DNA of 64,000 nt from Arcuatula senhousia (taxonomy: Eukaryota; Mollusca; Bivalvia; Mytilida; Mytilidae), in contig OZ020313.1 of assembly GCA_963971305.1 (NCBI GenBank), positions 18,797,260 through 18,861,259 on the forward strand, in the 5' to 3' direction. Position 1 is the first letter of the stretch; the number at the start of each line of letters is the position of its first letter. The position numbers were made by a program, and so were the translations under genes. This document shows positions 49,750-62,284 of this stretch, piece after piece. The notes under the pieces were generated by a model. The model searched no databases. It was not told the origin of the DNA and was given only the letters and a program-made list of their open reading frames with translations.

Positions 49750-52700
49750 CCTTTAAGAATAGCAAAATAAGTAAAACAATGATATTTATATCCTTCCGCA
49801 GTCTCCTTCATACTAATAAGTATTCAAAAAGATTAGCGATTCACTTCAAACTCAAATGAAATTTATATGAATTACTTAGAACCAGTTTTTCCAAGATAAG
49901 GTGGCCAAATATGGCCTTTTCCTTTAACTTTATATATTTACTAACATGTTTCCTTCATCTTTGCATAATTCAGGCAGGCACTTCGTAAATGATAACCAAA
50001 TTCTAGTACCAGATAAAAAATATGCCCACTACAGCGCTAAACTTAAGTTGTCAATAAAAGCTCCCCAACTGTCAACTTGCATACCGGTATCGTCAAGTCC
50101 TAAATAAAGAACACTTGATTGCAAAAAAAATTGTTGTTCTAAAACCATGTACTTATCCCTCCATAATCAGTGGCAGTTAAAAACTAGTATACCTCGTTGG
50201 CCTAGAGTCCACATACAATTTCAAATCACCACTTTGATGTTAAACCGGCTGGTTAGTCAAGTGGTCGCTGCTTAATAATAATTAACTAACTAACTAATTG
50301 TTATTGATCTTTTGTAATAAATAAAAAAGCTTAGAAGGAAACTGACAGAAGTTTTTTCTTGGCATTTAAGAAGGAACAGCATGATCGATAAAAATCAATT
50401 CTTCCTCAACAAAAATGTATATAAGATAATACATACCCTGTTAGACTCAATCCGTATTCATGGGAATCACGAATTAAAAATACCATGAACAGTATTAAAC
50501 CATGTAGCACTGTATTCATCTTGCAGATATTGACTTAACTATATACTGCAAAGGCAAGAACTAGAATTATAAAACTCTTCAATATGAATTTTATATTTTA
50601 TTGGCTATCTATTCGCATATTATATAGCTCATAAAGTTCAACAGTCAGGTAAATTGCATTTAGAATATTCTCATTAGTTCTAGGTTCCCCTTTTTAAAAG
50701 AAGATGTTTGTTGGTTACAATGCACATTGATTTACAATGCGTTTTCCATATGAGGGTACCCTGGTTTTCGATTTAAAATAAAAATGCATTTGTAGACCCT
50801 GACTGATTTTTTTTCTTTGGCACAGACCTTTGAATTGACACATACTATAACATAGAAAATCGCCTTAAATCTTACTTCTTTTGGCGTTATTAATTACATT
50901 TATAACTAAACAAGATGCTGGTTACAGTTTGTGATACTTTACAGCATGCTTCATATTTTTGCTTGCATTAGTTGTGTTATATCCTTTTTTCGTATAAAAT
51001 GACAGTTTTCTCGATTCAAAATGTCAATTTTGTTTTTACTTCGAACATCATTTTAATATTCAAAAGCGAAAACAAGTTTGTGTATGCAAGATAAAACAAA
51101 CAAACAAAAACCAATTCCGACATTCATTGATGCAATGTTGATTTATAAAATATTTTTAAATTCCACCCGCTTTTCTTTTCATGTTCACTAATGTAGAAAA
51201 AAGAAACAGACTATAGACTGGTTTTCTGTGTCTAAATTTATATTGAGTGTCATAAAGCCCGAATATATTTTAAACTTCAGATACAAAGATACTTCCCCGT
51301 AACATGATAATCTTCACAGTGTTTAGGCAAGAAACGACTTGCCTTAACATATGTTGTATATTTTGGGTTATGCATAATTTTCACATAGTGAGCTTTCTCT
51401 AATTACATGAATAAGTAGCAGCTAAATACTACTTTTAAAATGAAAATATCAAAGACAAAATGGAACAGGGTGTTTAGTGCAATAAACTCTAGTTTAGGCT
51501 CATTTTCTATAAACTATTTAGATCATGGCAAAATGTTGCCTTTTCGCTCTTTCGTAGTTAAAACACCTGTTTTGTAAAAAAAAAATCTGAGACATTTTTA
51601 CCCCACCCCCCCTCTTTTCGGTATTTTTGCTTTGTGTTACACTATTACATACGTCGTCATCGAATATTTTAGGTTTACGTTGTAAAAACATTGTTCATGC
51701 AAAATATCAGCTTGTTTTACATAGATATACATGTACAATGTAATCATAAATTACGTAAAAATAAACTTTATAATGAATATTTCTTTCTGTTCACCATATC
51801 ATAACCTTTAAAAAAATAAGCTTAGTTTACAGATTGCATTTGGAACAAACAAGAAAAATGCAATTTTATTTTTAACTCTCTTGGTTTCTTTCAATATCTT
51901 CATATATATAAAAAGACCTTTTTTCATTTTATCGGTAAGTTGGGTGTTCTTCAACTTGTTCTTTAAATAACTGAACTCCTTAAGTACTATATAACTTTCT
52001 TTTAAAAGAGTCAGTAAGTTATAAAACATGACAGATTGAATTAGGTACTTGACATACGATCTTTTCATTCGTGGGTTGGTATGGACCGATTATTTATATT
52101 TAAGGTTTTAACTTGTTTCCGATTGACCAATAAAATGCAAATTAGATTGGTTAAACTGCTGTTTTCGTTGCCATACATCAGCAAAAAGTGAGGAATTAGG
52201 ATGTGTGTTTTTTTTTGGTTACATATAAGTTTTGTTTTTCCTTAAAATATTTAATTATCTTTCATTGATTTAGATGTAATTAAGATATTTATAAGAAACA
52301 ATTATACATGTAACACGGCCACCAGATGGTCAAACGAGCAAATGTCTGTATGTCTGTTAATTTACCTGTAGCATGGAGATAAATGCGGCAGAAGTCTGTT
52401 ACTCGAGTCGGTTCTATGACTGTTAGGAGAAAAAAAGTTTTGAAAGTCATTTATGTACAAAATCATAACTTTTTTTAAATAATGATTTGTTTATCGCAAA
52501 AAACAAAAACTGTCTGTAAAATGATTATTATCAGCGGATTGAATGGACGCAAAAAGTAAAAACTTTGTCAACGGAGTTATGAATAAAATGAAAAGGCGAT
52601 AGGTATATATCACTTTATTCTGATTTCACCGATGTTGGTACAAATGTATACAGAAAAAAAAAACATTTGCATAATTATTATGACATTGTACAGTTGATGG

Positions 52701-52770
52701 TGTTAATGTCAAGTGAAAGAGTGTGTTATGTTTCGGAGATAACCTAATCTGTTGTTAATAGTCCTGATAA
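49750..52770. other. No gene seen
   Basis: 3 kb of AT-rich sequence with no recognised repeat family, conserved exon or RNA gene. Open frames are short and low-complexity. Confidence 0.35.
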
Positions 52771-52771
52771 A

Positions 52772-53162
52772 TTAACATAGTTTTCTAAGCTTAGATTGCT
52801 TATGTTGATTCATTATAAATTTAAACTTGATGACAATACAGTTCGTCAAAAATTTCCTATCAATGGACTTGTTCCTTGTTGTATTTAAGGAAGCACATTC
52901 CATAATGTAATGATATTCATCACCAATTGAATTATTGCAAAGGGGACATAATCTTTCATTTCTCGGTATGTGCTGCCATCGTCCAATTTCATTTTGGTAT
53001 TTGGTATTTGTGGTCCTGAATTTTGTATGTGTTACAATGTCTTTATCACTAATTTTGTGGAGATAATTTTCAAAGTTATGAGTTTCCTTGTATAGCCGAT
53101 AGATTATAGTTTTAGGGGACGATTGAATATTTCCATGCCATGTCTGTTTGAGGTAGAAGAAA
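52772..53162 (-). pseudogene. Non-LTR retrotransposon ORF2 C-terminal fragment
   Basis: Minus strand frame from about 53160 reads WHGNIQSSPKTIIYRLYK, then FRTTNTKYQNEIGRW, then the zinc-knuckle-like RLCPLCNNSIGDEYHYIMEC, and ends KLRKLC stop at 52772. The C-x2-C...IGDEYHY...C pattern is typical of the 3' end of LINE ORF2 in bivalves. No RT or endonuclease domain is recognised upstream, so it is a 5'-truncated copy. Confidence 0.7.
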
Positions 53163-53164
53163 AA

Positions 53165-54325
53165 AACATGTTCAGAATAGAATTTCTGAGTTTTTTTAAA
53201 TTATTTACTCAGAAAAGTGGAAATATCAGTATCATTATTGTTAATCTTGCACCCCATAATAATACTGGATACATTTGAAGTTATTTGTACCATTCTGTCT
53301 TTTTTTAAACAGGATTTTCAGTAAACTCTATTAAAGATAATGTCGGTTAAAGAGTAAGTCAAAGTAAAAACTGCCTGTTAAGAGTTTTATTATCCCAATT
53401 AATTTTTAATATAATGCGTATGTATCTATACATGCAGTTCTTAATATATGCGGGTAATGTATCAGATTTCTTCATTATATTAGACCTAAAATGTGACAAG
53501 TTTTCCTTAAACCTTAGAGCTTTTGTAATTGGATACCAATATATTAGGCCAAACATAAAACACGTGTTTCCTGTTTCCCTACCTACCTAATTTTTCATGC
53601 ATAACCTAACATGTTCATTGTCATATTTTGCTTAAGCACCGTTTAACTTTTATTATACTCTTCATTTACTCAAGGTAAAAACAAAAATGTAAAAAATAAT
53701 GCCTACCTACATTCTCTATTTTTTTTCACACATGTAACTGGAAACACGGATATTTTTATGTTTGGCCTTACATGACAATAGTGTCACTCACTGCTTAAAT
53801 CTTGCCTTGTTAAAGTACTTGTATTCACCATACATTGATAACAAAATTATTTTTACTTTGAGGGTTATAAATTTTATTCTGTCATAAGAATTTTCAGAGC
53901 ATTGTCTGTTTTCAGATATCTATAACTTTAATTTCGTTTTCAATGCTTCATCATTATAGATACACAATCCGTCTCATACATGTTTTGAAATATAACCCAT
54001 GCTCTTACAAAAGCTCACAGAATTTGGTGTATACATCCATACCTGTCCAATTTATAAGACATTGATTAAGTAATCAAGGACACCATGCAAATTGCATGGG
54101 AAAAAGTAGAAACTCCGCTAAAATTATGTTTTGAAAAAGGTCAATGAGAAAAAAATATATTTATGAGCTTACAATGTATGATTACCTTAGTTTAGCTTGC
54201 ATAAAAACATTAATTATCTGGTAAACAGGAAGTAAACAAGCTGCAGCATAAAATTGCTTTGACTTTTTTATACCAAAATGATACAGAAGTATGCATTATC
54301 AGGCTTTCATATCATGTAGCTGCTG
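53165..54325. other. No further gene recognised
   Basis: The minus-strand frame at 53359-53556 might be an upstream piece of the same LINE but shows no diagnostic motif. The rest is AT-rich. Confidence 0.3.
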
Positions 54326-54329
54326 AAAA

Positions 54330-54510
54330 AGGCAGAGGGAACACGATGGAGCATTACAATGTCAAATCTTTGAAAGGGCAAAGAGAAAATCAGTAAACAC
54401 AACCGAGAACTGCACGAAGAAACAGACATCACAAAAGCAACTGAATAGTAATCAACGACGCAAAATCAAGTCATACCGACTGAGAGTAAACTCGAGTGTT
54501 CTGGATAACC
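54330..54510 (+). repeat. Diverged copy of the 39330/48855 repeat
   Basis: Shares GGCAGAGGGAAC, TTTGAAAGGGCA, CAGTAAACAC, GAAACAGACATCACAAAA and CAACTGAATAG words in the same order. Confidence 0.55.
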
Positions 54511-54529
54511 TGGCATCCTGGTCAATGTT

Positions 54530-55535
54530 GATATTCCGATGACCCCTTCAATTCCGCCATGTATCTATAAAGGGTGTTGTCAACTTCCTTTATAGTTGAT
54601 TTAGCTCTGTAAATAGCGGTTTTGATACTGTCTATAACAAAGGAATAGTTTTTGCCAGTTTCAGTTTTACTTTTCGTTTCAAATTTCTCCAATGCATACG
54701 ACTATTTTACAAATGATTGTCGTAATTCACCAATAGTGTTGCTAACTGTCTTAGCTACCTCCTTTACAGAGGTATACAAAGACTGGGAACGGACAGCTGT
54801 TCCTTTCAGAACCTCAATCAATTTTGCTATCAAGGACTGTGACACGTTGTGAATACGCTTTTCCTTTAAACTGGTTGGTCCACGTATCCAAGAAGGTCAA
54901 TATCACCACAATTTTCTATTAAACCAGGTGACATTTCTTCCATCAAAAGAAAGAACATAAGATAATTTTTTCCTAGATGATATAATGTTGATCATCACTT
55001 CAAATATTCCCGGTCCTTTTATTTCGGGTATTCAAGGCAAAGTTGAATTTTTCATAGAAATGTTGCTTGGAACATCAAAATTTGCTTAGGCATTTTACGG
55101 GTGTAGAAAGCCAGAATGTTCGACTTGACCACGGTGTTTATATCCGGACATAAACCTTTGGAATCGTCCGTGGAACAATGTCTTTCCTAACCACATGAAT
55201 TGCTGTATTTCTTGAAATGATTGTAGTTGAGTCGGTTGACCAAAAACGTAGAAAGTCACAAAATAGCAAAAAGCAGATATTTGAAAATTGGAATGTCACT
55301 GACAAGACCAAGGTAAAATATAAATAACTGTAAAAGATTCCAGTAATCCATTAAGCTTGAATTGCTCAACAACAGTTGGTAGCACAAAAAATAACTGTGA
55401 CTGTGCATCTTTTTCTGACTGTTCTATTGTTCCGTTTAATTGGCTGTCAGTCTCTTTATTTTCTGCCCCATCAGATTTATTGACGCTTTCATTCTGGGAT
55501 TTTCTTTTTTTTTTCTTAGGAACTTTAGTTTCCAT
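54530..55535 (-). pseudogene. Decayed gene with Lys-rich start and helical C-terminus
   Basis: Minus strand. The upstream part starts METKVPKKKKRKSQNESVN and is followed by an acidic/Gln-rich stretch and LPTVVEQFKLNGLLESF. After ~450 bp of frame-broken sequence (including GLIENCGDIDLLGYVDQ) comes a long alpha-helical stretch (KEKRIHNVSQSLIAKLIEVL, SLYTSVKEVAKTVSNTIGEL). This is interrupted by one TAG and resumes (IKTAIYRAKSTIKEVDNTLY) to a stop at 54530. No introns are evident, so it may be a processed or viral-derived pseudogene. The parent family is not recognised. The pieces may belong to one gene or two. Confidence 0.45.
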
Positions 55536-55839
55536 AATTCGAAGTTAGGAACACTTAGATTTTTGTAAACCTTAAAGAACCGATCGATAGCTACAATAAT
55601 CTATATTGATTTACTCTTAACCGACCTGTTAACAGACCATAATTCAATTGACATGACTCATTAACCCACCGAATGTTCCAATAACAATCAATATCTTCAT
55701 TTATAAGACACGAAAACATACATTTTTTAGGTTAAAATGTTATGAGATCATTTCACACATCACAAACGATAACACAATCGTTTAGAAAAACTATAAAATG
55801 TGTCTTTGAGTCACAGGATGGCCCTCCCGTTCTTTAAAT

Positions 55840-56321
55840 ATCATTGACCCTAAATGTGTATTACCTGGGATATGGACCTTTACCAAGAAATTAATCAAAA
55901 GTGTTCATGTGTAAAAAATAAGTCGCTGTGACCTTATTTCTGTAGGGTGGTGCCTTGTTACCAAAACTCATCGAGTAGTGAAATATTATTGACCCCTAAC
56001 ATGTTGTATTCAAGATATGGACCTTAACCAAGAACTTAACAAAAGTCATTCATGCGTAAAATATAGGTCACAGTTACCTCATTTCTAGTGGATGGTGTCA
56101 CCTTACCCAAGACACATCTAGTGGTGAAATATCATTGACACTCAACATTTAGTATCCAAGTTATGGACCGCAACCAAGAACTTAACCGAAGTCGTTCATG
56201 CATAAAATATAGATCACAGTGACCTAATTTTTATTGGGTGGTGTCATGTTACCCAATACACATCTAGTGGTGAAATACCATTGACCATCAACATATAGTA
56301 CAGTATAAGAGATATGGACCT
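55840..56321 (+). repeat. 145-bp tandem array, left part
   Basis: Units contain GATATGGACCTTAACCAAGA, CTTAAC, TCATTCATGCGTAAAATATA, GGTCACAGTGACCTAATTTC, GGTGGTGTCACCTTACCC and CACATCTAGTGGTGAAATAT. Three and a part units precede the TTAA element, which splits the next GGACCTTAACC word. Confidence 0.8.
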
Positions 56322-56325
56322 TTAA

Positions 56326-58238
56326 GCCCCCATCACACTGACCACGATCTTACTACGCTCTCCACGACGTCCACGATCTTAATGGTTGTAGTAGAGTCGC
56401 GATGATTGCGTTAAAACGTAGCCAGTATGACTACGTGTACGACAGTACTACGACCACAGTACGATAGTTCACGGGGAATTTATTTTCAATTGTCAAATCA
56501 AGTACGATGCTACTACGACCACCACGAGTGCAGTACGTTGCTTCAGCGACTTTGCTACGACCATACTACGATTACACCACGACCAGCTACAACCTTCCTA
56601 TGCATCTTCTACGATCACTACGATCGTGTTACGCTCTCACTACGCTTGTACTACGCTCTTTACGATTCCACTACGCTAACAAAGACTCCTCTACGATCGT
56701 TGAACTTAAATTTCAAAACTTGGTAAGGGGTGCAAGTGCCACGTTAGTCATGAAATGTTATATGACATGTATGATGTGTTTCATTTAACATGTTGAGCAA
56801 CATATATTAAGATGAATTCTTGACGTGCATGCATGTACCTTCTGTAAATTCATTTTATCTTACCGTAAATTTTCTGTCTTTTTGCATTTGAGATTGATAT
56901 CCTCTCTTATTCTCCTTATAATATTGAATAAAAATAATCATGATATCTCTACAGAGCGGAAAGATTTATATTTGTTAAGCCATATTTTCAGCTTTGCATC
57001 TGTATTTGAAAAAAAATGACGTTAAGATGGTTTTATGAGAAAACGAATGGGTAACATACACATCAGCTGTCTGCTGCGCATCCCCCGTCAAAATTTAACC
57101 AATTTTCACCAATACATTAACTAAATAATTTATATATTTTCATATTCAATTTAAAAAAAATCGATTAATTTGCAAAATGCATTTAATTTGTTAGACATGT
57201 GCGAGGTTAACAAAACTACGACCTGTGATATTTTTAAAAATAAACTATATGATATGAAAGACGCTCCATTTTTAAGTGATGATTGGTCGACAGAATGATA
57301 TATTGGGCAACAGGCCGTCGGAATCATTTCACCAAACTCAATCACTATGGAAAATCTTATGAAAAAATGATGGTATGAAATTCGAACACGAGATAGATAC
57401 TAAGTATCAGGCGTTTGGGTGTAGTATTTTATTATTTTATTTAATGTGTGCATATAACAAATTCTGAACCTCGCTAAATTACTTTTACCACGTGGAAATA
57501 ATAAAAGCTACACAAATTTATGGTAATAATTTTTTATACACACAATAAATAAAATAATTAAATCCTAGACCCAAACGCCAGAGCATGAATGCCTTTAATT
57601 AACATCAAAATCAAGACTAATTGAATGTGTTTTTTCAATATAAATATTTTTTTTTTATTTTTGTTATGTTTAAACAGGTGGTTTCTGAAATGCTGCTGCA
57701 AATGTGTATAAGGCTAGGCCGATTGATACTTTTTCGCATTAGATTTTGTCAGTGAGAGAGACAATTGTTACATGTAAAACGTAGAAAGATCTTGGTAGGA
57801 TCGTACTAAGAACGCCAAGGGCGTGGTAGCGTCGTGGTGTTGTCGTGGTATGATCTTATAAGTCGTAGTAACATCGTGGTATGATCGTATAGGTCGTATT
57901 ATAATCGTGATATGATCGTGACGAGAGCGCAGCGCTAGCGTAGTGAGATCGGCTGTTTATTAAGATTCGCCCTTACCACGATTGTCCCACGACTTCACTA
58001 CGACTGAAGCCGACTGCTTTACGATCTCAGTACGCTGTTATTACGCTCTATTTTCACCACGACTGCACTACGAATGTTTTGAACATGTTCAAAATTAACG
58101 TAGCGCATTCGTAGTCACCCACGACCTAGTACGATCACAACACGATGTCCACGACCACAGGACGACAACACTACGATGTTCCACGATTTAGGTAAAAATC
58201 TAGATCGTAGTAAGGTCGTGGTTCAGTGTGACGGGGGC
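56326..58238. mobile_element. 1.9-kb TTAA-flanked element with CTACGA-rich subterminal repeats
   Basis: Ends are inverted: GCCCCCATCACACTGACCAC on the left, the complement of GCCCCCGTCACACTGAACCA on the right. TTAA lies at 56322-56325 and 58239-58242. The surrounding tandem array gives the empty site GGACCTTAACCAAG. The first ~370 and last ~450 bp are packed with CACTACGA/CTACGATC words. The central kilobase is AT-rich without a transposase ORF. The TTAA specificity and CCC-type ends suggest mobilisation by a piggyBac-like transposase. Confidence 0.8.
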
Positions 58239-58242
58239 TTAA

Positions 58243-58456
58243 CCAAGAACTTAACCAAAGTCATTCATGCGTTAAATATAGGTCACAGTGACCTAATTTC
58301 TAGTGGGTGGTGTCACCTTACCTACGACACATCTAGTAGTGAAATATCATTGACGCCCAACATCTAGTATCCGAGTAATGAACCTTAACCAAGAACTGAA
58401 CCAAAGTGTTACGGACGGACAAGGGTAAAACTATATATGGCCGATCCACATACGTG
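58243..58456 (+). repeat. 145-bp tandem array, right part and tail
   Basis: Continues the array with ACCAAGAACTTAACC, GGTCACAGTGACCTAATTTC, then CCAAGAACTGAACC and a GGACGGACAAGGGTAAAACT tail. It is the right half of the array split by the TTAA element, and its tail is itself split by a small MITE. Confidence 0.75.
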
Positions 58457-58659
58457 TGGCTCCCGTAGGGTTAAAAACGACCTTCGACCTGAGGACTTTT
58501 TAAGGGCGACTTCCGACCTACGCTTAATAAAATCGACCTATGCCAAAAAAAAACGACCTGCGACCTCCGCCAAAAAATACCTTTTAAAAGCGACCTTGCG
58601 ACCTCAGGTCCCTTTTAAAAGCAACCTTGCGACCTGAGGGGGGTACCCTACGGGAGCCC
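58457..58659. mobile_element. 203-bp MITE with 8-bp TSD
   Basis: The ends GGCTCCCGTAGGGT and ACCCTACGGGAGCC are inverted. CATACGTG flanks both sides (58449-58456, 58660-58667). The interior repeats GCGACCT(T/C)GCGACCT. An 8-bp TSD fits hAT. No ORF of its own; the open frame across it is chance. Confidence 0.8.
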
Positions 58660-58689
58660 CATACGTGGTCGGGCCATAAAAAAAAAAAA

Positions 58690-60600
58690 AACAGAAAATG
58701 ATAAATTGCTATGTCGGAATATTATGTACAACAATGTACACATATATAAATTCGATTGAGCCTTCTTAAATTTATCCTTTCGTTTAAATCTAATCAAAAC
58801 GCAATTTTGTATATCTATACAAAACGAGCAACCATTTTGACAGACATATTTTGTTTCACAAATAAGATTCTATAAAAATGATAATAATAACAAATGCAGG
58901 TGTGTGTTTAATTGCTCGATAACAGATTTCTGGAGAATTTTTCTCTATGCTACAGGTAAACAAACAGACTTGCTCGTTTGACCGTCCGGCGGCCGTGTGT
59001 ACGTGAAAGGTAGAAATAAATCTAAGACTTTTCATTTTGAATGTCTGTTTTGTAATCAATTCTGTATTGCCAACGCAAAATGTAAGGATAGAAGTAATCG
59101 CATAATGGGTATGGGAAAACATCAAATGGCTACGATTATGCGACATCTTAACAGTTTATGATGACAGATTCCTAAAACGATGGAACCAAAGATCAAATTT
59201 TATGTAGCCTACATGTATTTGATCTAACCTCATATTTGCAACTACATGTAGTAATGGCTAGCAAAATCTTTTTAATTTATGAAGTTTTGTGGTAGATTCA
59301 GGTATGATAATGCGGGGGTTGAAACTACTTTTTACTTCATTTTTTGCTTTATCGGTATCATTGGTAAGAAACCACCTGCCCTTCTTTCTTCCTCAGTTGA
59401 CTGCTACCCCATCCCCATTCCGAAATTTTTGAAAATTTCTCGACCCGACTCTGCTTTTTTCTTCTAAAAAGAAGCTATTTTCTTCTAAAAAGAAGCTACC
59501 TTACGCAATTGGAAGTTTTTGTCGATTTCGATGGTTTAATTATTTGCATTTTAAAATGAAACTCACCAGGTAGTTTTATCCATTTTAGGACTTATATATA
59601 TATGTCGTTTTTTTCTAAAAATAAGAATACGAAATGTCATTTTGTCATCTTTTGTTTTAAATATGGATAAATTGAAAATATCAAATGGACCGCAGAACAA
59701 AATTCTAAATGGTCGACTTAAATTTACCATTCAGAACCTGATTGGTCAAAAAAGTAGATTATAATCTAAATCATCTTGTTTCTCACAAGTTTGACAGTTT
59801 ACAAAATGTTAAAATTTCTCGAGGTGATCAGTTAAAATCACACATGTGAATAGGAGATATGATACATGCAAATAAAAGGGGACAATAGGCTTTGTGTATA
59901 TATTTCATAATCAATCGAAACAATACTTTTAGCTTGAAAATTGTATTATATTGAAGTCATATTTTTAAAGTGCTTTCATGTACGATCATAATAAAACTTT
60001 ATAAATGAAATATTAGTATGTGTTATATCAGGTTTGGGCTGGTATGATATAGTTGTCAGGATAAATACTTTTGTTTATTACATTCAACCGTCAGTTTTTA
60101 AAAAAAAGTACTACAATAAACATGTGACTTTTGTTTTTGTGATGTTAAATCGTGTTGTTTGATCGATCTGTATTGCTAAATTTCGGTGCTTTGAACCCGG
60201 ATAGATTGTATTAAACTTCGCATTTCAGTCGCGGATGCAAAAAAAAGGCGTAATGGGCGTACGGGGCTTCCCCTTTAAGATTGAAAAATAGTGTTTTTTG
60301 TACAAATTCACGTAAAGAACACTGGAAAAAAATAACGCAATTGTTTTACCCCTCCCTATACTGGATACGCCCCTGATTGCATACAGACCGATAGTTACGA
60401 ATGCAGACGAGAACTGGAACTGTGAAGAGTTTCTGATTGTACACGTGGTAAAGCTCTACAACCTTTAAGGGTCACTCGGTGTCTCAATATGGTGGTTTTA
60501 CAACAGAAGAGAACTTTTTAAAATTTTTTGTTGTTTAATCATGTTTTCCATTTCCTCAACTTAAATCAAGGAATTTGTGAGCTACTGCTTACTTAGTATA
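58690..60600. other. No gene seen
   Basis: AT-rich; contains a short duplication TTCTTCTAAAAAGAAGCTA at 59458-59498. No recognised domain or element. Confidence 0.35.
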
Positions 60601-60609
60601 CCCCCGCTA

Positions 60610-60945
60610 CCCCCAAAATGAACTTTGTCGGTAAACAGGAAGTAGATATTATACAGACCTACTTTCAATAATCGCTATAAAGGACCTCATACTGAACTCA
60701 TATACCAAATTTCAAGTCACTTTGATATGTAGTTTCTGAGAAAAATGTTACGAAAAGGTTCAACAATTGACCAATAATGTTGAAAAATGACTAAGTCGGT
60801 AGACAGGAAGCAGATATCCAACAGACCTAAATTCAGTACTCGCAATAAGAGACCTCATACTGAACACATCACTGTGATATGTAGTTGCTGAGAAAAACTG
60901 TTACAAAAGTTATGTTGTGGACAGACAGGAGGACAGACGGACAGA
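60610..60945 (+). repeat. Tandem repeat, 168-bp unit, two copies
   Basis: GTCGGTAAACAGGAAGTAGA at 60627 and GTCGGTAGACAGGAAGCAGA at 60795 are each followed by CAGACCTA, GACCTCATACTGAA and GATATGTAGTT(T/G)CTGAGAAAAA. Ends in GGACAGACAGGAGGACAGAC. Same family as 48500-48650. Confidence 0.7.
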
Positions 60946-60959
60946 GGTAAACAAGTATT

Positions 60960-61990
60960 ACCCCCTCTTCTTCGAAGTGGGATCATAAAAGTATAGAAAT
61001 TAAATTGATTTTTTCTCAGAGTAACGAACAGAAAATATACCTGGCAAAAAATTAGTATACTTATTTTTGATTTGACGAAATTTCAGTAACAAACTTCAAT
61101 TGAATATACTCGCGGTAGGTACAGATATTTAATTTGAAAATCCGGGGCCTCGTTTGAAAACACTGGACAATAACTCTTGCAAAAACAGGTCTCTCGCCGG
61201 ACACGGTACTTAATATGCGACTTAAATAATAACTATTACTGCTCCCTTTTAATGAACATACATTTAGACATATTACATGCAAAATAAGAAGGTTATTACT
61301 AAATTGAGAGCAAATTAGCTGCTTGTATTTTCATCACAGAGTACCTAATAGTATTTTACGAAATCGGGAGTTATAGTGCAATGTACGTTTTTAGTCCTTG
61401 AAACTATCACGTCAAATCTACATGTATTTGTTGCATTAAATTTAGATGTGTAATCAATAAATACAAATAGGCGTGTTTACTGAAATTTTGCTATTAATAT
61501 TTACTTTTAATAATCTTTATAATAACCTTTACTTAGACTTTTCAAAATTTAGACGACTTTTCTTAAAACCAGGATATAAACTGTTACATCCACATGTGAC
61601 GATGTCGTCTGCTGGGGGGAAAGATAGGAATGGGGAATGAAATGAATAGAATTACGTCTTTAAATGAATCCCTTCCTTTTTTATAAGTTTCAACGTTCTT
61701 TTATTTCTTTCTCCTCATCTCAATTGTTCTCATCGTCATTTCCTATTAAGGAGGTGCAAGACAGTGATCACATGATCAGCCAAAATTAAAGTTCTAATAA
61801 CCGTATTACTTTGTTTTACAAGGTTTTTTTTAAATCTTAAATTAAAAATATTTGCTAAAACTTCCTTAATTACATGCCTTAGATTTTAAGTTTAATTTGA
61901 AAATTATTTGAACAATTTGTTTGTTTTAGTAAATTTTGTTTTATTTTGATAATAAATATCATAAAACCAAAAATGTATTTTTTTTTTGCA
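60960..61990. other. No gene seen
   Basis: AT-rich sequence without recognised features. Confidence 0.35.
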
Positions 61991-61999
61991 TTTTTGTAA

Positions 62000-62280
62000 A
62001 CGGAGATTATTAGTGCCAAAATATGCCATTTTTGTATACTTTTTGGTATACTTTTCTCTATATCATAAAAAACAAAATGGGAAGCACCCTTTTTTCTTAT
62101 CATTTTTCTTATGCAATATACAAGAAAAAGAAATAACAAAAAATCATTGACAATTTGTTTTATACAGACATGATATTCCTTCAAAATCGGCAACTTTCTT
62201 TAACATTTCAATGAAAATCAACCCGACTTAAGAGTCATTTATATCAAAAACATGTCGGAAGCATGCCCTTTTCAAGTGAA
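62000..62280 (+). repeat. Diverged direct repeat, copy of 12180-12475
   Basis: Collinear shared words as listed for 12180-12475, with many substitutions. Confidence 0.6.
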
Positions 62281-62284
62281 ATTC

